Below, piece by piece: positions 1-5,539 of a DNA stretch of 5,824 nt. The position numbers were made by a program, and so were the translations under genes. The DNA is taken from NCBI GenBank assembly GCA_945952355.1, contig CAMFIW010000213.1:1-5824 (forward strand), written 5' to 3'. The first letter of the stretch is position 1. The number at the start of each line of letters is the position of its first letter. The notes below the pieces were generated by a model, which was given only the letters and a program-made list of their open reading frames with translations, was not told the origin of the DNA and did not search any database. This DNA comes from an uncultured Phenylobacterium sp. GTDB lineage: Bacteria; Pseudomonadota; Alphaproteobacteria; Caulobacterales; Caulobacteraceae.

Positions 1-564
1 GACCAGCAAGGTCAGCCCCGTCCCGCCGTCCAGCAGCGCCTCGACCGCGGACCGGGCCTCCGGCGCATTCCGCCGCCAGTCATCGAGCTGCAGCACGATC
101 AGGTGGCCGAAGGCGTCCAGCCATCCGGCCAGGCGCACGACGCCGTCGATCACCAGGGCGGACCCTTCGCGCCGCCCCACGGCCATGTCCGACGACGGCC
201 CCGCCGCGGCGGGAAGGCCCAGTCCCAGGCCGATCCGCGCCAGGACGGCGGCGCTCGGGCCCAGTCGCGCCGACAGGTCGGCCAAGGCCGCGCTGGGTTC
301 GTAGAGGCGGTCGAGAGCCGCTTCGGCCGCTTGGCCCAAGGCTTGGACCAGGGGTTCAAATGGGGACTGGGCGTCGCCCTGCACGAACTTCCCTTGACCG
401 GTCAGCGCCCCATCGGCGGCCATGGCCTCGCGCGTCGCGCTGGCCAGCGCGGTCTTGCCCGCCCCGGCCGGCCCTCGCAGCACGACCAGGCGTCGATCCG
501 GATCATAGGCCGCCGCGCGGAGTCGGCGGAGCTCGTCGCCCCTGCCGATGATCGCCGCGGGCAT
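1..564 (-). CDS. AAA-family P-loop ATPase, N-terminal part (runs off the left edge)
   Basis: Only the first 188 codons are in the window, and the frame is still open at base 1. The product begins with an IIGRGDEL segment (residues 5-12), the entry motif of AAA_16-type ATPase domains. A Walker A loop GPAGAGKT follows at residues 31-38. Residues 58-76 (GKF-Q...P-PLVQAL) resemble the 'GKFxQ...PxxPLxQAL' stretch of AAA domains found in large signalling proteins such as ATPase/histidine-kinase or ATPase/adenylate-cyclase fusions. A Walker B-like strand ending in LDD lies at about residues 155-162. This supports ATP binding. The fusion partner, and hence the role, lies outside the window, so calling it a sensor or regulator is inference. 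The ATG at 564 is preceded by a purine-rich GAGGGGGGGAG stretch. An in-frame GTG at 582 is an alternative start. It is transcribed divergently from the membrane-protein gene at 811. Confidence 0.8.
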   Translation of the reverse strand, partial: MPAAIIGRGDELRRLRAAAYDPDRRLVVLRGPAGAGKTALASATREAMAADGALTGQGKFVQGDAQSPFEPLVQALGQAAEAALDRLYEPSAALADLSARLGPSAAVLARIGLGLGLPAAAGPSSDMAVGRREGSALVIDGVVRLAGWLDAFGHLIVLQLDDWRRNAPEARSAVEALLDGGTGLTLLV

Positions 565-810
565 GCCCACTCCCCCCCTCACCTTGATCGCCCGCGCCCG
601 ACTGTCACGAATTTCACGATCTCACCGATCAATGCCGAATTCATCTGGAACTCGTTCGCCAAACGGGCGAGATCGTCTTGGGACGGTCGACCGTCACGAA
701 TAACGTCCGCGGACCTTGATGGCCACGCTAGGTCGCACCAAGCCCTGTCCGAGCTCGGCGCTCGACGGAGCGGCCACCGGGCCAGGACCAAGGAGGTCGC
801 TCCGATAGCC
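565..810. promoter_or_regulatory. Divergent intergenic region with a 14-bp palindrome
   Basis: This 246-base gap lies between the start codons of two divergent genes and must hold both their promoters. It is visibly less GC-rich than the flanking genes between 600 and 720. A perfect palindrome, GACGGTCGACCGTC, sits at 682-695, almost exactly midway between the two starts. The 9-base word GTCACGAAT occurs at 604-612 and 693-701, and the core TCACGA occurs again at 614-619. Such symmetric and repeated words are typical of dimeric repressor sites, but no regulator can be named. I could not pick a convincing -35/-10 pair for either gene. Confidence 0.4.
790..797 (+). promoter_or_regulatory. Shine-Dalgarno sequence of the membrane-protein gene (long spacer)
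   Basis: AAGGAGGT is a near-ideal ribosome binding site, but it lies 13 bases before the ATG at 811, longer than the usual 5-9. No in-frame ATG, GTG or TTG lies closer to it (the codons between are GCT, CCG, ATA, GCC). The ATG at 811 therefore remains the best start, and the long spacer may lower translation. Confidence 0.55.
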
Positions 811-1230
811 ATGATTTCGTTGAGCCCCCGCACGGCCGCCAAGGCATTCGCCGGCCTGACCGCCCTCGTCGTGGTCTTCCAGGTGTGCCTGGCGTTCGGC
901 GCGCCCTGGGGCGAAGTCGCGATGGGCGGCACGTTTCCTGGCCGCTTCCCGCCGCCAATGCGCGCGATGGCGCTTCTTCAGGCCCTCATGCTCATCGGCG
1001 TTGCGGTGATCGTGCTGAGCCGGGCGCAGGTGGTTCTTGCGGGATGGCGCGCCGCGCGATGGCTGGCGTGGGGGGCGGTCGGCCTATCCGGCGTCGCATT
1101 GATCCTGAACCTCATCACGCCCAGTGCGCTGGAACGCTTGATATGGGCGCCGGTGGCCTTGGGCTTGTTTCTCACGTCATTGCGGGTGGCCCTTGCCCCT
1201 ACCCCGCCTAGCGCCTCGGCCCCCACCTAG
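811..1230 (+). CDS. Small four-helix integral membrane protein, function unknown
   Basis: The 139-residue product has four hydrophobic segments at about residues 12-30, 52-70, 83-102 and 110-128, so it should sit in the inner membrane. Between helices 1 and 2 is a loop with AFGAPWGEVAMGG and a Gly/Pro-rich PGRFPPPMRA segment (residues 28-52). Helix 3 is followed by NLITPSALERLIWAPVAL (residues 100-117). I recognise this pattern loosely from small uncharacterised bacterial membrane proteins, but I cannot give a family name or function. The C-terminal tail (130-139) is rich in Pro, Ser and Thr and probably unstructured. The frame is open far upstream, to 103, but that part is antisense to the ATPase gene and reads like GC-rich shadow. 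The strong Shine-Dalgarno and the onset of hydrophobic sequence favour 811. It appears to be a single-gene unit. Confidence 0.72.
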   Translation: MISLSPRTAAKAFAGLTALVVVFQVCLAFGAPWGEVAMGGTFPGRFPPPMRAMALLQALMLIGVAVIVLSRAQVVLAGWRAARWLAWGAVGLSGVALILNLITPSALERLIWAPVALGLFLTSLRVALAPTPPSASAPT

Positions 1231-1729
1231 TCCGGCGCCCCTCCGGAATCCGAAACCAGCGGGTCGGCATGAACGTCTCGGCCCGTCTCCCAGGCCCCGC
1301 CGCATCCTGGACGCCTGAAGCTTGTTCCTTGGGGGGAGCACCTGACGCCCGGGGCCGAGACGGCCCATGGCCGCGCACCGCACTTCCCCTCTTCGGCGCC
1401 GAGAACAGGCGAACGATCGTTCTTGGTCCTGTGACGGCGGGCAATCGCGCGATCGCGCGCCGCAGGGCGGATTGGGTGACCGAGGACGTCGTTCGGCCGA
1501 TGAGCGAGGAGAGGATGACGCTGCTCGCCAAAAGGGGGGCCAGGGCGCGTCCTTCAGCGGAGTGCTGCGGGCCAGCGACGCGCCGCGAGGCTCGTTCCAC
1601 GATCACGTTCCAGGCAGCGAGGAAGAGTTGGTCATCGATGGGCTGGACCCGGGCGCGGAGCGCGCCTTCGCAGGGATCGAAGCCCTCCAGGCGACGGCGA
1701 GCCGGTCGCCGCCGGATGGGGCAAGCCAA
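1208..1729 (-). pseudogene. Possible degraded ORF downstream of ppc, unrecognised
   Basis: A minus-strand frame of 173 codons starts at a TTG, 25 bases after the ppc stop, and ends inside the 3' end of the opposing membrane-protein gene. Its middle part (about 1440-1640) reads like protein: DDQLFLAAWNVIVERASRR followed by a hydrophobic ASSVILSSLIG segment and SALRRAIARL. Third codon positions there are mostly G or C, as in ppc. Before and after this the sequence becomes Arg/Pro/Gly-rich and shadow-like, and the last 20 or so codons overlap a better gene. There is no clear ribosome binding site. I do not recognise a family. It may be the remnant of a gene, or a chance frame in GC-rich DNA. Confidence 0.22.
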
Positions 1730-1754
1730 TGCGAGGCCGCGAGCCCGTGGGATT
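1231..1754. other. 524-base stretch without a well-supported gene
   Basis: This lies between the end of the membrane-protein gene (plus) and the end of ppc (minus), so both genes converge on it. It should contain their terminators, but I see no strong GC hairpin followed by a T-run on either strand. The best hairpin is a weak TCCGG/CCGGA pair at 1231-1247, just after the membrane-protein stop codon, and it has no T-tract. The only protein-like content is the minus-strand frame listed separately (1208-1729). Confidence 0.5.
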
Positions 1755-4451
1755 TCAGCCTGTGTTCCGCAGACCGGCGGCGATCCCGTTGATCGTCAGG
1801 TGGATGCCGTCGAGCACGGCCCGGTCGGTGTCCCCGGCGCGGCGGCGCCGGATCAGTTCGATCTGCAAATGGTTCAACGGATCGACATAGGGGAATCGGG
1901 AGCGGATCACCGCCGCCAAGTCCGGATTGTTGTCCAGCAGGGCGGACTGGCTGGTGATCGCCATAACCGCCTCGACCGTCCGGTTCCACTCGGCGCGGAT
2001 GTCGCCGAAGATCCTGTCGGCCAGCCCGCGGTCCTCCACAAGGCCCGCATAGCGGCCGGCTATGGCCATGTCGCCCTTGGCCAGCACCATCTCCATATTG
2101 GCGATCGCCGAGGTCAGGAACGGCCAGACGGTGTGCATGTCGCGCAGCTGGCCCAGCGAGACGCCGGCCTTGGCCACGGCCGAACCGAAGCCGTACCACC
2201 CAGGCAGCAAAGCCCGAGATTGCGACCAGGAGAACACCCAGGGGATGGCTCGCAGACTCTCGATGGTGCGCTGCGCCTGTCGCGCCGTCGGCCGACTGCC
2301 GATATTGAGATCGGCGATCTCGCTGATCGGGGTGGCGGCGAAGAAATAGTCCGCGAAGCCCGGCGTCTCGTAGACCAGGGCGCGATAGGCCTTCATCGCC
2401 TCGCGGGCCAGACTGTCCATGGCCGCGGCGTCTCTCGCGGACAGCTCTGCGCCCGGCGGAGGACGGAGGGAGGCCAGGACCACGCCGGAGGCCAGAGTCT
2501 CGAGGCTCTGCCGTGCGATCTCGGGATCGGCATACTTGTTGGCGACCACCTCACCCTGCTCGGTGATGCGGATCCGCCCCTCGATGGTGCCGGCAGGCTG
2601 GGCCAGCAGAGCGTCGTAGCTGGATCCGCCGCCACGCCCCACGGCGCCGCCTCGACCATGGAACAGTTGCAGCCTCAGCCCCGCCTCGCGCACCACCGCC
2701 GACAGCTCGACGGACGCTTGATGAAGCGCCCAGGTCGACGTCAGGTAGCTGCCGTCCTTGTTGGAGTCGGAATAGCCGATCATCACCTCCTGGACGCCCA
2801 CGGGCTCCAGCAGTTGGCGCACCATGGGCAGGGCCAAGTAGCGGCGCATGATGTCGGGCGCGGCCTGAAGGTCTGCGATGGTCTCGAACAGGGGCTCGGC
2901 GAACACCACCGTGCGCGCCGGGGCGCCCGGCGTGAACAGCCCGACCTCCTTCAGGAGCACATAGACTTCGAGCAGATCCGACAGGGAGGCCGTGTTGGAG
3001 ACGATGTGGGCGCGGATGGCGTCGCGTCCGTAGCGGCGCTTCAAGTCGGCGGCGGCGACCAGGATCGCATGCTCGCGCGCCGTCTCCTCACTGTAGTCGG
3101 CGAACGGCGTGTGCAGCAGCCGGCCATGGGCGAGTTCAGCCAGCAGCAGGTCGCAACGGGCCGCCTCGTCGAGCGCTCCATAGTCCGCACAGACCCCGGC
3201 TTCGCGCAGCAGCTCGGCGACGACGCGACCGTGGACGGCGGAGTTCTGGCGTAGGTCCAGGCGCGCCAAGTGGAAACCGAAGATCTCCACGGCTCGGATC
3301 AGGTCCGGCAGAGGACCGTGGGCGAAGACCCGCCCATGGCGCTCCAGCAGGGACGAAAGCACAGCCTGCAGATCCGCCTTTAGGGCGTCGGGCCCGTCGT
3401 AGGGCTCGGCCGCGAAGCTGGCCGGTCGTGGCGGCGCTTGGCCGGTGAGATCCAGATAGGCCGCCGACAGGCGCGCATAGATGCCGGTGAGAGCGCGGCG
3501 GTAAGGCTCGTCGGCGCGCTGGCCGGAGCCTTCCGGCGCCGTGTCCGCGAGCGCCCGGAGCTCGGTGCTGACGTCGTCCGGCCCGGCGGAGATCGACAGC
3601 TCGGCGCCCAGGGCATGGATCTCTTCCAGGTAGAAGCTCAGGGCCGCGCGCGACTGCCGCGCCATCGCCTGGCGCATGACCGCCTCGGTGACGAATGGAT
3701 TGCCATCTCGATCGCCCCCGACCCAGGACCCGATCCGCAGGAAGGAGGGCAGCCGAGCCGGCTCTCCCAGCACCTCGCGCCAATGCGCGTAGAGCCGTGG
3801 CAGCTCGGGCAGGAAGCTGCGCTCGAAATAGGAGACCGCGTTCTCGATCTCGTCGCCGACCCCGAGCTTGACGTTCCGAAGAAGTCGGGTGCGCCAGAAG
3901 ATGGCGACGTGGCGCGCGAGCTCGCGGTCGAGATGGCGGCGCTCCTCCTCGCCCTGGGCGTCGTCGAGGCCGTCCAGACAGTCGGCTATGGCGCCTTGCC
4001 GGTCCAAGACGCTCTTGCGGCGCACCTCGCTGGGGTGAGCGGTGATCACCGGTGCGACCAGGGCCTGGTCCAGCAGGTCGAGCACGGCCTCGACCCCGAT
4101 CCCGTCGGCCCTGAGCGCGCGGAGCGCCCCGGCCAGAGTGTCTGAGCGCACGTCGCCGCCCCTGCCCCGGCGCCGCTGGATCTGGTCCTCAGCGATATTC
4201 GTGATCAGCAGGAAACAGGCGAACGAGTTGGCGAAGCGGACGGTATCGTCGAGGCTGAGCGCACCGAGCTGTTCGGCCAAGGCGTCCGCGGCGGCGACAC
4301 CACCCTCCCGGTGGAAGCCCACCGAGGCGCGGCGGATGTCCTCGATCTGCTGGAAGACGGCCTCGCCGTCCTCACCCCGGATCACGTCGCCCAGAATTCG
4401 GCCCAAGAACCGCACGCGGTCGCGAAGGCGTTCCGGGAGCGATCGCGTCAT
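1755..4451 (-). CDS. ppc: Phosphoenolpyruvate carboxylase (EC 4.1.1.31)
   Basis: The enzyme adds bicarbonate to phosphoenolpyruvate to form oxaloacetate and phosphate, the anaplerotic supply of the TCA cycle. It acts in the cytoplasm, normally as a homotetramer. The 898-residue length is usual for bacterial PEPC. Landmarks in order: TAHPSE at 137-142 with the catalytic His139; GGDRDGNP at 245-252; LDLRQNS at 398-404; PLFETIADL at 520-528; VMIGYSDSNKDGSYL at 556-570; the mobile loop FHGRGG (597-602, Arg600) with GRGGG (605-609); IGSRPTAR at 717-724; and the C-terminal RNTG ending. By alignment with E. coli, the aspartate-inhibitor residues are all present (Arg600, Lys792, Arg852, Asn896 for R587, K773, R832, N881), so feedback inhibition is likely. 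Oddities are Ser for the usual Thr in TAHPTE, and KDGS where many enzymes have KDAG or KDGG. The ATG at 4451 is set by a GAGGAAGG site. It appears monocistronic. Confidence 0.98.
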   Translation of the reverse strand: MTRSLPERLRDRVRFLGRILGDVIRGEDGEAVFQQIEDIRRASVGFHREGGVAAADALAEQLGALSLDDTVRFANSFACFLLITNIAEDQIQRRRGRGGDVRSDTLAGALRALRADGIGVEAVLDLLDQALVAPVITAHPSEVRRKSVLDRQGAIADCLDGLDDAQGEEERRHLDRELARHVAIFWRTRLLRNVKLGVGDEIENAVSYFERSFLPELPRLYAHWREVLGEPARLPSFLRIGSWVGGDRDGNPFVTEAVMRQAMARQSRAALSFYLEEIHALGAELSISAGPDDVSTELRALADTAPEGSGQRADEPYRRALTGIYARLSAAYLDLTGQAPPRPASFAAEPYDGPDALKADLQAVLSSLLERHGRVFAHGPLPDLIRAVEIFGFHLARLDLRQNSAVHGRVVAELLREAGVCADYGALDEAARCDLLLAELAHGRLLHTPFADYSEETAREHAILVAAADLKRRYGRDAIRAHIVSNTASLSDLLEVYVLLKEVGLFTPGAPARTVVFAEPLFETIADLQAAPDIMRRYLALPMVRQLLEPVGVQEVMIGYSDSNKDGSYLTSTWALHQASVELSAVVREAGLRLQLFHGRGGAVGRGGGSSYDALLAQPAGTIEGRIRITEQGEVVANKYADPEIARQSLETLASGVVLASLRPPPGAELSARDAAAMDSLAREAMKAYRALVYETPGFADYFFAATPISEIADLNIGSRPTARQAQRTIESLRAIPWVFSWSQSRALLPGWYGFGSAVAKAGVSLGQLRDMHTVWPFLTSAIANMEMVLAKGDMAIAGRYAGLVEDRGLADRIFGDIRAEWNRTVEAVMAITSQSALLDNNPDLAAVIRSRFPYVDPLNHLQIELIRRRRAGDTDRAVLDGIHLTINGIAAGLRNTG

Positions 4452-4459
4452 CTTCCAGT

Positions 4460-4467
4460 CCTTCCTC
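4460..4467 (-). promoter_or_regulatory. Shine-Dalgarno sequence of ppc
   Basis: On the minus strand GAGGAAGG ends eight bases before the ATG at 4451. This strong site fixes the ppc start. The protein begins MTRSLPERLRDRV, a plausible PEPC N-terminus. Confidence 0.75.
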
Positions 4468-4840
4468 TAAGCCCCCCCGGATGATGGCACGCATACCGGC
4501 CTCAGCGCTCCACGAAACGACGCCGGTTCCCGTCCGACGAATGTCCTTGCCGTCTCAACGGCCCTTCAGCTGAACTCCGCGCCGCGCCGCGCGGCAAGAC
4601 GCCTACGCTGTCAGTCTGCGTCGTAGCGCCGCCGGTCGACGATGCGCGAACCCTGCAGGCCGAACCCCTCGCGGCAGGCTGGGCGGTGTTTGAATCTCGC
4701 TTGGCGCAGGAGCGCCATTTGAGGGGATCCAGCAACGGGACGCCGTCAGATCATCCAAGCACCGGGATAGCCCCCGAACCCGCGGGTCTAGGAAGCGCTC
4801 GTCCGCGGCTGCGGGAGACGATCGCGTCGGCGGCGGCCGC
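4468..4840. other. Gene-free stretch upstream of ppc
   Basis: About 370 GC-rich bases precede ppc and should contain its promoter. I cannot pick a convincing -35/-10 pair on the minus strand. A 77-codon minus frame (4502-4735) and a 74-codon plus frame (4686-4910) look like non-coding low-complexity translation. A TTTGAATC word at 4689-4696 recalls a tRNA T-loop, but no cloverleaf can be folded around it. A short perfect hairpin is listed separately at 4702-4717. Confidence 0.45.
4702..4717. repeat. Short perfect inverted repeat (6-bp stem, 4-base loop)
   Basis: TGGCGC and GCGCCA enclose the loop AGGA. The plus strand continues ATTT immediately after the second arm. It could be a weak terminator or a protein-binding site, but no gene ends nearby on the plus strand to need a terminator. 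Confidence 0.3.
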
Positions 4841-5076
4841 CTATTCCCACTCGATGATCAACGAGGCCCTTAAGATTTTGATCTTGCGGGAGATTTCATC
4901 CGCGATCTGACGAAGCCCGTCAGCAGCGCCCGCAAAAAATTTGGCTGTTGATTCTTAAGGGGAATTTTGAACTTCAACTTTTCGTGGCCCTCAGGCCCAA
5001 TTGAGGACAATCGTTGCAGTGCCGCGTCTCGCCGCACTCCCCTTCCTACGCAAACCGCCTGGGCTCCTTCAATCAT
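4841..5076 (-). pseudogene. Small ORF apparently split by a frameshift, unrecognised
   Basis: Two overlapping minus-strand frames each look protein-like on one side of about 4955. The upstream frame runs from ATG 5076 through MIEGAQAVCVGRG to KLKFKIPLK, then degenerates into a basic tail before its stop at 4870. The other frame is closed by TAA at 4955-4957, but downstream reads ESTAKFFAGAADGLRQ, then IADEISRKIKILRASL and ends IIEWE with TAG at 4841-4843. The second segment (37 codons) has no usable start codon, an amphipathic helix pattern and a charged C-terminus, which suggests a real C-terminal end. Joining the frames by one base near 4953-4960 gives one small protein: about 78 residues from the ATG, or about 47 from an internal TTG. 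A mutation or sequencing error fits best. I see no convincing slippery heptamer for programmed frameshifting. Function and family are unknown. Confidence 0.35.
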
Positions 5077-5157
5077 GAGGAACTCACCGGTGAACCAACA
5101 CAATCTATCGTGAAGCGATGTTGCAGACTAGCAGGGTATCGTCGGCTGTCACGGACT

Positions 5158-5185
5158 CGGGAGGTATACGCGCGTACGCCTCCCG
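5158..5185. repeat. 28-nt near-perfect palindrome, terminator or operator candidate
   Basis: Arms CGGGAGG and CCTCCCG enclose an inner perfect palindrome TACGCGCGTA (5167-5176). Only the two positions between the arms and the core are imperfect: one T-G wobble and one A-C mismatch. The plus strand then reads TTT GC, a very short T-run. It lies between the frameshifted minus-strand ORF and the plus-strand antitoxin-like gene. It could be a bidirectional terminator left from a lost gene, a cruciform-type site, or an operator about 110 bases upstream of the 5292 start. Confidence 0.5.
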
Positions 5186-5209
5186 TTTGCTAATCTGGTT
5201 GGCGACAAA

Positions 5210-5280
5210 GTGCAGGCAAAACCGTAGGTGAGATCTCTGCGAACAGAAAACCAGGTTGCCCAGTGGTCACGGGCCTGCAC
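5210..5280 (+). promoter_or_regulatory. Leader with inverted repeats next to the ribosome binding site
   Basis: GTGCAGGC at 5210-5217 is perfectly complementary to GCCTGCAC at 5273-5280, the eight bases directly before the AGGAGG site of the antitoxin-like gene. Nested inside, GCCC plus GTG (5258-5265) can pair with CAC plus GGGC (5268-5274), with one bulged A. The two foldings share bases 5273-5274, so they are partly exclusive. If transcription starts upstream of 5210, these structures could modulate access to the ribosome binding site. They could equally be an autoregulatory DNA operator, as AbiEi-type antitoxins are known to bind inverted repeats upstream of their own genes. No promoter could be assigned firmly. 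Confidence 0.35.
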
Positions 5281-5286
5281 AGGAGG
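5281..5286 (+). promoter_or_regulatory. Shine-Dalgarno sequence of the AbiEi-like gene
   Basis: A perfect AGGAGG stands five bases before the ATG at 5292. It decides the start against the in-frame TTG at 5256, which would add 12 unlikely residues and place this site inside the coding region. Confidence 0.8.
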
Positions 5287-5291
5287 GACCA

Positions 5292-5492
5292 ATGTCACGA
5301 CCATCAGACTCGGAACGCCTGATTGAATATCTGCGCGGACGAGGCCCCGTAAAGCTGTCCGACATCGCCGCTGCAGGCATTAGTGGCGTCGTGGTCCTTC
5401 GCATGACGGAATCAGGTCAGGTCGTTCGCCTCGGACGAGGCCGATATCAATTGGCTCCAAACCTCGACCTTGATCAGCACCGCGGCGGATAA
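5292..5492 (+). CDS. AbiEi-type antitoxin, N-terminal winged-helix domain only (truncated)
   Basis: The 66-residue product matches the N-terminal DNA-binding domain (AbiEi_4-like) of AbiEi antitoxins from type IV toxin-antitoxin systems. A first helix lies at residues 7-16 (SERLIEYLRGRG), a second at 21-28 (KLSDIAAAG), a recognition helix at about 31-41, and a wing VVRLGRGRYQLA at 44-55. In full-length proteins this is followed, after a 'DLDxH' segment like the one here (59-63), by a C-terminal domain that brings the total to about 200 residues or more. Here the frame stops at TAA right after DQHRGG. No reading frame downstream continues the missing part, and no AbiEii nucleotidyltransferase toxin gene follows. 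It therefore looks like the remnant of a broken system, although the retained domain could still bind DNA. The strong Shine-Dalgarno suggests it can still be translated. Family assignment is from memory of motif style. Confidence 0.68.
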   Translation: MSRPSDSERLIEYLRGRGPVKLSDIAAAGISGVVVLRMTESGQVVRLGRGRYQLAPNLDLDQHRGG

Positions 5493-5528
5493 CCTCAAGC
5501 TCGCTTCGAGCTATCAAGAGGATAAACT

Positions 5529-5532
5529 AGGA
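5529..5532 (+). promoter_or_regulatory. Likely ribosome binding site for the transporter's TTG start
   Basis: AGGA lies seven bases before the TTG at 5540. The in-frame TAG at 5528-5530 excludes any earlier start, so TTG 5540 is the first possible initiation codon. A second purine run, AAGAGGA (5516-5522), is too distant. Confidence 0.5.
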
Positions 5533-5539
5533 TTTTCGA

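Noticed and set aside
103..810. Upstream extension of the membrane-protein frame on the plus strand
   Set aside because: It is antisense to the ATPase gene, reads as Arg/Gly/Pro/Gln-rich low-complexity sequence, and lies ahead of a strong Shine-Dalgarno and ATG at 811.
579..932. 117-codon minus-strand frame over the divergent region and the start of the membrane-protein gene
   Set aside because: Half of it is antisense to a better gene, it has no ribosome binding site and no recognisable domain, and the intergenic part contains regulatory-looking repeats.
1269..3254. Long 661-codon open frame on the plus strand, antisense to the 3' half of ppc
   Set aside because: It mirrors the codon bias of ppc on the opposite strand. 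The translation is Gly/Arg/Gln/His-rich with no recognisable domain. This is a common artefact in high-GC DNA.
3438..4145. 235-codon plus-strand frame antisense to ppc
   Set aside because: It is a shadow of the ppc coding sequence, with no independent signal.
4502..4735. 77-codon minus-strand frame upstream of ppc
   Set aside because: The translation is Ser/Arg/Gly/Ala-rich without secondary-structure pattern, has no good start or ribosome binding site, and fits the ppc promoter region better.
4680..4740. Possible tRNA gene (TTTGAATC word resembling a T-loop)
   Set aside because: No acceptor, D or anticodon stem can be drawn around it on either strand, and the T-stem does not pair.
4686..4910. 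74-codon plus-strand frame
   Set aside because: There is no ribosome binding site, the composition is low-complexity, and it is antisense to the IIEWE-ending segment, which looks more protein-like.
4935..4970. Programmed ribosomal frameshift in the small minus-strand ORF
   Set aside because: The handover region has no canonical slippery heptamer and no obvious downstream stimulatory hairpin. A mutation or sequencing error is simpler.
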